This document shows, in pieces, positions 53,731-62,000 of a stretch of 62,000 nucleotides of DNA. This stretch comes from Tubiluchus corallicola. Taxonomy: Eukaryota; Priapulida; Priapulimorpha; Priapulimorphida; Tubiluchidae. Position numbers and translations under genes: made by a program. Location of the stretch: the NCBI GenBank assembly GCA_030141605.1, contig JAQGDQ010000350.1, forward strand, positions 42,098 through 104,097, read 5' to 3'. Below the pieces are notes generated by a model that saw only the letters and a program-made list of their open reading frames with translations, had not been told where the DNA came from and did not search any database. Position 1 is the first letter of the stretch, and the number at the start of each line of letters is the position of its first letter.

Positions 53731-55030
53731 ACAACATGTTTCTTATTTTATCAAAACAAAATCTGACATTCAAATGCAGAGAAACTTTCTTAACAATGGA
53801 AAAATATTGATTACGTGACTTCGGGGCAGTTGAATGTTACGAATTATAGAAAAACGGAAACGAAATTTTTGTAAAACATAAATTATTTACAACAGAACAT
53901 TTTTTCTGTGTTTATATAAGTTTATTTGCATATTCGCAAATAGACACATCATATAATATAATTATTGTACATTATATTAAAATCTTTTAAACTATTAAAA
54001 GTGGGAAAACACATCAAAGTCCAATATGTCCATTATTATATATCCGAATGATATTTCATGTGTATATTAATTATCATCATAATTTGAAGTCAATAAACGC
54101 TAGTATAAGTTGTGTACAAAATATAATAGCAATTTTTAAGAAAATCTTTACATTTTAAAACTGTTTAATACATAAACACATACACACATGCATCAGGACA
54201 TATACATGATGGATAAAATTGGGAACCACAAAGTTAAATGTAACCCCATTCGTTTTCTTAAAAACAGAATTCGCCAGATCAATACTTGATTTGGAAAACT
54301 ATGCACACTACAACACCTTGATACTTAGTAGAATTCTTTACTTGTCTGTTTCAAAAAAAAACCACAACAGTAAAAAATGTCTTAAAAATAAGTTTATCAC
54401 TACAGTAAATCACGTAAATCTGTGCTGTCATGCACTGCAGTTAGAAGGCACTTGTAAGGCACTACTGGAAGATGTTACAGTGCTCTTCTGTATTAACAAA
54501 ATGATAATCACAATGTTTGTTGTGCCACAACGCTGCTTTTAAATAACCTATATCACAATGCAGTTATAAGGCTTTGCTGTACAAAATTACACACGTCAGA
54601 ATAGCACTAAAAGTTTTGTGGAATATCATACCTGTATACATAATCAATTATTTACTTCACTGCTACATGTCACATTCACAAGGTTGCATTACACTTTTAA
54701 GGTTGAGCTGCAAGATATCGCACTTTTAAGTCTGGAATGTTGTAAACTAATGTATCACACTCACATGGCTAGGGCCAGTCTTGATATTTTCAACCACTTT
54801 TGTTTAGATGTTTCCTCGTGTATGTTTCCTGACTCTTCGGCGAGATTACAGCTTCTCCAATGGCTTCTATTTTATCTCCTCTGCCTCTCATTTTTTTTGT
54901 GTAACTTGTCCTCTTCTGCACTTTTTCATCGCTTGTTTCCTCTCACGTTCCATCGTATTCTTCGTCTTCATCCTCCTTTGCTAACGTTTTCCAACTTCCC
55001 TCACTTGCTGAAAACGTATGCTTGTTACAT
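53731..55030. other. Intergenic stretch, no confident gene
   Basis: On the - strand at about 54810-54955 a frame encodes EETSDEKVQKRTSYTKKMRG and about 30 more residues, ending in TGA. It could be a terminal exon of the LRR gene, but an in-frame TGA lies just upstream and no convincing acceptor is seen. Not called. Confidence 0.3.
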
Positions 55031-55500
55031 GCTTAACTTATGTACTTAACAAAAAACTTATAGGGACTTTATTGAGGTTTTATGAATACGTACAATGGTT
55101 GATAAAGGGTTTTTATATGGCTTGAAAACTTACAATGGTTGATACAATGTTTTTATAAGGATTGAAAGCTTACAATGGTTGATAAAATGTTTTTATAAGG
55201 ATTGATGAAAACTTACTGTGGTTGACAAAGGGTTTGTATAAGGCTTTGTGAAAGCTTACTGTGGTTGACAAAGGGTTTGTATAAGGCTTTGTGAAAGCTT
55301 ACTGTGGTTGACAAAGGGTTTTTATAAGGCTTGATGAAAGCTTACTGTGGTTGACAAAGGGTTTGTATAAGACTTTGTGAAAGCTTACTGTGGTTGATAA
55401 AGGGTTTTTGTAAGGCTTGATGACAGCTTACAATAGTTGATGGTTGATAAAATATTTGATAAGATTTGATGAAGGGTTGTTGTAGGATTTGATAATGGTT
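55030..55500 (+). repeat. Degenerate ~44-bp tandem repeat with decaying flanks
   Basis: The core has about eight copies of a unit with cttactgtggttgacaaagg. Increasingly diverged pieces (cttgataaag, ttgtataaggc) continue to about 55900. Confidence 0.85.
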
Positions 55501-55899
55501 TGAAGAAGGCTTCTTACAAAGAAGTTTGTTAAAGACTTATTGTAGGATTCGATAAAATTCGTCTCATAAGACTTGATAGAGGCTTTTTGCAAGGCTTGAT
55601 ACTGGCTTCTTATAGGGTTTGATAAACGGAATTTGCAAACCTTGACAAAAGCTCACAAGGCATGATCAAGGGTTCTGATAAGTTTTGACAAAAGCTTAAA
55701 AAGCATCATAAAAGGTTATTGTAGAGCTTGATAAAGGCTTGATAAAATTCTTTTTATAAGACGTGACCTAGAAGCTTTTTTCAAGGCTTTACAAACCTTT
55801 TTGTGGGGCATAATAGAGGGAAGTTAGAGGGTCGGATAGGGTTTGATGAATTTTTCAGTTTATAGGGCTCAATACATATTTTAAGGCTTGATAAAGTTA

Positions 55900-58800
55900 C
55901 TGTGTTGGCTTCGGTAAATTGCGTGAAAACGTGAAAGCAAGGGAAAATGAAGCAACCGTAAACGCAGGTAATCAAGCAAATAATCAGCAAGCACACACAA
56001 TAAACTCAACATTATTATGAGGAAGACAGTCAGGCCACTTAAGTTTGGAAAATTAAAATCACTGCAAGTAACGCCATTTTAGAAAAGATAATAATAGCAC
56101 GTTTATTTTCTTCTGATACTCGGATGTATGAACAAGATTATTACTGGAAGATCTTTAACTAAACTGCCATTTGCCAGACTTCCTAAATGACTTAAACGAG
56201 ATATCTACCTGCAGCATAGAAAATCAATCAATAATAGGAAATATCTACAGAAAAAGAGACGCGCAAGCAGATGTGTAAACCAACTTGATAGACTCCGCTG
56301 ACTTCTGCGGCTGCATCAAGTAGCGCTTATGCAGCATGGGTGGGGGGATAGATTATGTAGAATGGTGGGTAGGGGGTGTAGATAACTCCATACACGTTAT
56401 TCTTTTTCTGCAGGTACTTCCCATAGAATTTTTTCGCAGATGGAAACGGCATCCGCGTCCTGTTGCTATGTAAACCGCATCCTGTTGCTATGTAAGCGCC
56501 ACCTAAGAGTGAAACTGTTAAGTGCAACTGTAGTTGTCTCTCAGCCATTACAGCTGAATGCAAAACCTCTGAAAGACGAACATGAGTAATGATTAATTCA
56601 AAATAATTTGTCAGCAGTGTACTCAGTATTATTTTCGACATTCAGAACTGTTAACAATTATAGGAAACGTTTGAGCATCTCTATGGTTACAATGTTTTGG
56701 CAGTTTACAGACGGGACAGGACACCTGGACAACTGATAGATAGATGCGAGCAATGAATAGGTGTGCTGGGAGGTCAGCTATGAAGTTCTCGGGACAACGA
56801 ATAAACAGATTTTAAACCAAAGTTGTCTGATTAGTAATGCTCTGTTCAGGTGGGAAACCAACATAGACAATGACAGAAATGATTAAGTCGGTTTCCATAA
56901 CTGAAATGCCGAAACAAACCAAAATAACTGCTTTGTTAACTCACAACATTTTACTAAAGCTTTAAATCATAAAATGATTGACAATAGTTTAATCTGATGT
57001 TATCTGCAGCATTCCATCTTTCTTGAGAAAGAATACTAAACTAATTCTAAACTGTTTGTAATAGATTAGTAGAAATTTAGAAATTCTTCAAAATATTCTT
57101 TAGTGACTTTTTTACTAAAATGTAAGATGTATATATAGGTCTGGATCTACCAGAGCTACAACTACAAATCCATCATATAAATTCAGTTAACAAGTACAAA
57201 TCATTTTTTGGATTACTGGTAATACAGAGATAAGACTTCATGCTAGCATAAGGCTTAGTTATTATCCCACACTAAAAATAATTGCATTTCCCATGCCATA
57301 TTTAACACAGTCCAAAGTACAAGCTACAATTACTGACAAATAATTTATATTACATGTGAATGTGCAGATTTTTGTTGCTTTGCTATTGTTGCTCAATAAT
57401 CTATGATGGGCTTTCTCTATCCCGCCTTACAGGCTAAACATAAGTCTCTTAATAATAACACATAACAAAATAGATGTGAAACATATCTCTGTCCTAGAAC
57501 CTCTTGAGATGCTGCAGTTACAAACAAGACGGCTCACTAAAATAAAATAATTCATCCTGGAAAAAGCTTGTTTGTTCCTGCATGGTAAGACTAGCTTTGT
57601 AATGCCTAATAGCTAGCAACAAACTTGTACCAAATCAGACATTAATGGTAGAAATCAGAAGATCATTTTGCATCGAAGAGAAAAGTATACTACACCTAAT
57701 AGCTGTTTAAAAATTTTCTTATTTTTCTAGGAAATACACACATAGAGTTGGAAATTTATCTCATTTCAGTTGCACCAACAAGCTTACTGAAAACGTTAGT
57801 CACTTAATTTCCATTACAAAAGTGTCGAGCGGCAAAGAAAATGCTAAATTCCGTTTATATTTACTATTTGATATAATTATAGAGCCTAGATTCGTCACGA
57901 CGATCATTCTTCTTGACCTGACATTTACTTTTCTCTGTGAAGAATCTACTGCTACGAAGCTTCATTGTTGACAATTCTTTCAGTTTAATATGACCGGTGA
58001 CAAATATGGTAATTTTTGTATCAATGTGCTAGAGTGAATCTTCTTGTTTTACTACAATTCAAACCTGGACGTTTCTTTTGCGTATAGCGAAACATTAGTT
58101 TGTTGATGGTACTTGGATGCAAAACATTAGGTATATGACATCTAATTGCAATAGTAGAAAAACACCCGAAATGTTATGGATGTGAAGTAGTAAAATAATT
58201 TGGTGACAGTTTATTTATTCTTGTGGTTAAAGCTAGTTGCTGATTACTGTTGTTTATTGCGTGGCATGTGAGGTAGCCACGATGGGCATGGCAAACTATC
58301 AAGACTTTATTTAATGAGCAACACATTTATTAAATATCAAACACAACACGGTGAATGTAAGAAGATAGTAATGCCAGCCCTCTGTTTTTCAAGTCTACGC
58401 GGAGGTGCGGGCCTCAAAACACTTTCATCTAACTACCTAATGCCCCGTGAGCTTCTGCGTATAAGGATTACATCATCCATTTTTACTTCTGAGTCAGCCA
58501 GTCCATCAGCTGGTCACGTGATGCCACACCTCTAACTAGGCTTCTAGCCACGACGATAGTTTAATCTTGCATCGTCAAGCATTTAATTTTGAATTATTAA
58601 TTTAATATTTATTCGCCGATTTAATCAAAATCATAATTTAACACAGCTTTCCTATACCGTATGTAGTGGGTTTTTATGCGTGACGTGTGGAAAAAACTAG
58701 CTTTTGTTACATGCGCAAGATGGTTTAATAGCTAAAGATTCTAGGCCAAATATTCGTATTGTGATTAATATATGTTGCGCACATAACAAATCACAACGGC

Positions 58801-58990
58801 CACTTTAGTTTTTCTCTGAAAGCCTGCAAAAAACATTATTGGTGCTTATTTCAAAGCCACAATTTGTGCTATTTTTTCAGTTCCCTTAAATTTAAAAATA
58901 AAACTCGATATTCTTGTAAGATTATGCAATTAAGCTTTAAATGAAATACCAGCACTTAATTTGGTGCAGCAAAGCCCAAAACAACAATAA
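55900..58990. other. Intergenic stretch, nothing recognised
   Basis: AT-rich. A small repeat (catcctgttgctatgtaa twice) lies near 56458. No exon, element or RNA gene that I can support. Confidence 0.35.
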
Positions 58991-58998
58991 AAACTCAC

Positions 58999-59724
58999 AC
59001 GTTATCTCGAGAAGAATATAAGAGTATGATCGATCCTTGTGCAGAGTTGGCGTGTTCATTTGTGATATATTTGTTCCACTAATGATAATGGTAAAAATGG
59101 CTTTGTTGTTTGATAAATCCATCTCCATAGATACAAGCTGCTTACAGTTCCTGATGACAATCTGTTCCACATAATTCATTTTGTAAAATGCTTTAGGGTG
59201 TATTGATTTCAACTCTTCATTATCGAACAGTTCAATTATTGATGTCACATTTCCATAAATGGCTTCTTCGTCCAATGTCTCAATATCTGCCATTCTTAAT
59301 GTGAACTGCCGTACTGTCTTCCCATCCAGAAACTTTCTTGGCAATTCTTTCTCTTTATAATCGATAATTTTTAGAAGATTTGTGCTCCGAGGCAACGAAT
59401 GCCAGATATCTACCAACTTGTCCATGAAGAGAACACTACCATAGTCACCACATATTATATTACATTTCTTAGTTTGTTGCCAATTTATCCACACATCGCA
59501 TTCAGGTATTGGGAGATCACAGACTGGATTGTGCGTTGTTGATTCAGAAGGCACTTTTGTTGTAGTCAAGACACAGTCCTTTAATGATTCCTTCACTTCA
59601 TCAATAGAAAATTTAACACAGTACAACTGCCAATCACACTGCTTGTAACACTCAACCTTACTTGATTTGTGCCAATGTTCACTTTCAGCCCACTTCAAAT
59701 AACAATTGCAAAGAAGTCTATTTC
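58999..59724 (-). CDS. LRR protein exon, module 3 (intact)
   Basis: Acceptor attacag (- strand) and donor gtgagt; phase 1 in and out; 726 nt, open throughout. It begins with an LRR C-terminal cap (GNRLLCNCYLKWAE; N-x-x-x-C-x-C-x-x-x-W). A Thr/Ser linker and a Cys-bearing segment follow. The second half is leucine-rich repeats (KELPRKFLDGKTVRQFTLR, IHPKAFYKMNYVEQIVI). It is homologous along its length to the two upstream exons. No signal peptide or membrane helix is in the exon. The role is unknown beyond a probable extracellular LRR protein. Confidence 0.78.
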
Positions 59725-59848
59725 CTGTAATACAATTAAGTTCCATAACAATAAGTTCTCCACAGAAATTTTATGAGAAACAATTGGTATCTGGTAATAT
59801 ATTGCAGCAAATAAAAAAGACAGCATTTTCATTTTTGTAAAACTAATA

Positions 59849-59915
59849 TCATCATCATTGTGTCATCATCATCATCATCATCATCATCATCAACAACAAC
59901 AACATCATCATCAAC
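59849..59915. repeat. CAT/CAA trinucleotide repeat between LRR modules
   Basis: (ATC)n with a short (AAC)n block. Confidence 0.9.
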
Positions 59916-60015
59916 TTGAATTTTAACTCAGGATCTAGTAGCTGTTGAAATAGCAGTGAGACATGGCACGGTAGTAAATTGAGAAATTATTTAAAAAATT
60001 CAGTATTGTCGCTAC

Positions 60016-60681
60016 CTTTCAGCATGAGTTGAATGTTCTTGGAGTCATATATACATGTGTAATTTGGGTTTTTCCATGTGCATCATTCCAGTTTTTTCAA
60101 TGTCAATTACACTAAGTTGACGATTATTAGACAAATCCAAATTTATAGTTTCTAATTTGCGGCAGGTTAGGATGACTATATTTTCAACAGTGTTTATCCA
60201 GTAAAATGCTTTTGGGTCGAGAACAGTTAATTCAGGAAGGCGTTTCAAAATGAGAGCAATCCTAATCGTTCCACGAATTGCTATTTTTCCAATTGTTTCT
60301 AGCTTTGAATCAGTAATTTCTAAAGTGTCGACAGTTTTCCTTCAAGGAAACTACTGGGAAGCTCCTTTTCCTGAAATTTAGCAATATAGAAATATCGAGT
60401 CCAGTGAGGGAGTCCTTCGACGATTTCCTCCATGTCAGTTATGAAAAGTGGATCATAATAACCACAAGCAACAAAACAACCAGTTAAATTATCAAGATAT
60501 TCAACAACAATGCACTCATGAAGCACGATGCCACAGTCAACCGTTAAACATCCAATGAATTCTCCAATTTGTATTTCTCTTGTTGTATGATTTACTGGTG
60601 GATCCTTACAATCGATAGCTGATTCTTTCCAATCTTTTGCTTTAATCCACTCCATGCTACAATCACATTGTAATGGATTTC
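60016..60681 (-). CDS. LRR protein exon, module 2 (two frame breaks)
   Basis: Acceptor ttacag and donor aaag|gtagcg; total 666 nt, which would keep phase 1 to 1. It opens with NPLQCDCSMEWIKA and later KELPSSFLEGK. Then one A is missing from an A run near 60340, after which homology continues in a second frame (TVDTLEITDSKLETI, LDPKAFYW). Near 60046 a TA run shifts it back. The module is homologous to modules 1 and 3. The breaks fit decay or assembly error in simple sequence. Confidence 0.65.
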
Positions 60682-61134
60682 CTGTAAATAAATCAATAAC
60701 TAATCAAATTTGTTAACAAGTTGACATTGAAATCAGTTCTTATGCTCTATTCAGTCGAATTTGAAATTTTAGTTATACCGACTTTTAGTTTGGTTGAGCT
60801 TATATACTGATTTGATATTGTTTGCTGACTGACTGACTGACATCACGTCTTTGTGATCGCTGTGGTTAATAATCAATTCTGAAACACCACGTATTCATAA
60901 GTTTGTCATTACATTTCCATTGAAAAATACCTAACAAATTGTCATAGAATATAGCTCAAAGAGTTCATTGGCACGTTTGTACCCAAAGGTCGGTGTCAGC
61001 ATTTTCATTGAAAAATTTTCTTGGATTAATTGTGCCAAAAAATGTTTGTAAGATTCTATTATTGATTATTGTTTTTTACCTGTTAGCGAGGCTAAACAAA
61101 GCTAAATATAAAATTATCACGACTTATATTTTAC

Positions 61135-61849
61135 CTGTTAGTTTTATGATTAGCTGATCAGGAGTTCTGCCTGGATGAAATGATGGCATATCCATTCGCG
61201 TGATGCCAGTTTTGTCTATTACAAGCGTTTGCAAATAATGACAGTTCCGTAATTCCAAATTTATGTACGTAAGACGTGGAGCATCTGAAATTAATATGTA
61301 TTTAACATAAGGCTGTAATTCAAACGCCCTTGGGTCGACGTAGATTAGATTGTCACAGCCTATGATTCTGATATCTTTCTCAACTTGGCAAACAATTTCC
61401 GCAAAACCAACACTCTCTATACTGCTGTATTTCAGTTCGAAGATGTTGATTACTTTGTAGTGCAAAAATTCACTTGGTAGTCGCTTTTCTATGTAATTAC
61501 TAATGTACAACGCATCTAAATAGGTGGGAACGGTTTTTTCTATCACATCTAAATTTGAGAAATTAAGTATCCAAAACCAGCCACACTGAATCTGGCACGG
61601 ATTTGTATTCAAAAAACGACATACTGGTAACTCTTGGCTGTGGTTTTGGCGTGGTCGTAGGAGGGTTCGTCCATGTAGGGTGGATAATTGTTCTGATGGT
61701 TGACTCAGTGGGGCATCCCAAGAATTCGTCAAAATCTGCAAGAGTCATAGGTGGATTTACTCTTGGAGGGTCCAGGCATTCTATTCTGGAAAAATACCAA
61801 TTCACAGCTTTTGTCCACCGCATTGGACAGTTACAAATCATTGGATTTT
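61135..61849 (-). CDS. LRR protein exon, module 1 (one frame break)
   Basis: Acceptor ttttttag and donor aacag|gtaaaa; 715 nt, one more than a multiple of three allows for phase 1 to 1. It begins NPMICNCPMRWTKAVNW and a C-x-D-P-P cap, then a Pro/Thr linker. Near 61625-61650 homology moves to another frame (FLNTNPCQIQCGWFW, LPSEFLHYK, DPRAFELQPYVKYILI). The gene continues upstream of the window, so the N terminus is not visible. Confidence 0.65.
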
Positions 61850-62000
61850 CTAAAAAAATCAGCACAACTTAATGAATGTATTATTATTTATTTGGTACAC
61901 CTATTACATTTGTAACTATTCGTAAATTATATAATTCTAATATAAAGTTTGTAACTTGTTTGCAAAAAAATGTTGTCCGATATAATTGGCAATGGAAATA

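Noticed and set aside
54618-55049. 143-codon + strand frame
   Set aside because: Low-complexity leucine/phenylalanine translation with no family match; the - strand of the same stretch looks slightly more coding-like.

Overview
This is a stretch of animal (metazoan) nuclear genome. The genes are split into short exons with GT-AG introns, intergenic DNA is AT-rich, and MITEs, LINE fragments and large minisatellites are present. The gene families (polycystin-1-like channel/receptor, LRR protein) fit an invertebrate, but the sequence alone does not identify the phylum.

Most of the window (about 0.6 to 51.6 kb, + strand) is one polycystin-1 family gene. I assembled 26 exons by family motifs and splice sites. 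Every exon junction keeps phase, and the exons sum to 5847 nt: 1948 codons plus a TGA stop. The 5' end lies outside the window. Domain order is REJ-like segment, cysteine-rich block, a first PLAT domain, GPS cleavage motif, TM1, a second PLAT domain, five transmembrane helices of the polycystin-1 module, then the TOP domain and six-helix polycystin cation channel. The extra PLAT domain upstream of the GPS motif is the most unusual architectural feature.

About one third of the window is tandem repeats. Nearly every large intron carries a private minisatellite with its own unit (47, 71, 17, 43, 46, 18, 89, 30, 52, 71 and 93 bp). At least five arrays or duplications straddle exon boundaries and copy a splice site. 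About 40 copies of an 89-bp unit carry the exon 19 acceptor plus the first part of a transmembrane helix. About 10 copies of a 93-bp unit carry the exon 23 donor. A 69-bp duplication repeats the exon 22 acceptor. Older degenerate copies lie before exon 18, and a 71-bp array before exon 7. Three of these units are arranged so that alternative use would keep the reading frame and add membrane-type peptide.

Transposons identified by terminal repeats and target duplications are two piggyBac-type MITEs, one hAT-type MITE, two pogo-like MITEs and one foldback element. Two decayed LINE 3' ends are also present, all in introns.

The 3' flank (51.6 to 58.9 kb) holds two more minisatellites and no confident gene. 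From about 61.85 down to 59.0 kb, on the - strand and convergent with the polycystin, are three tandem phase-1/phase-1 exons. Each encodes an LRRCT-plus-LRR module. Two of them carry frameshifts, so this gene is decaying or mis-assembled there.
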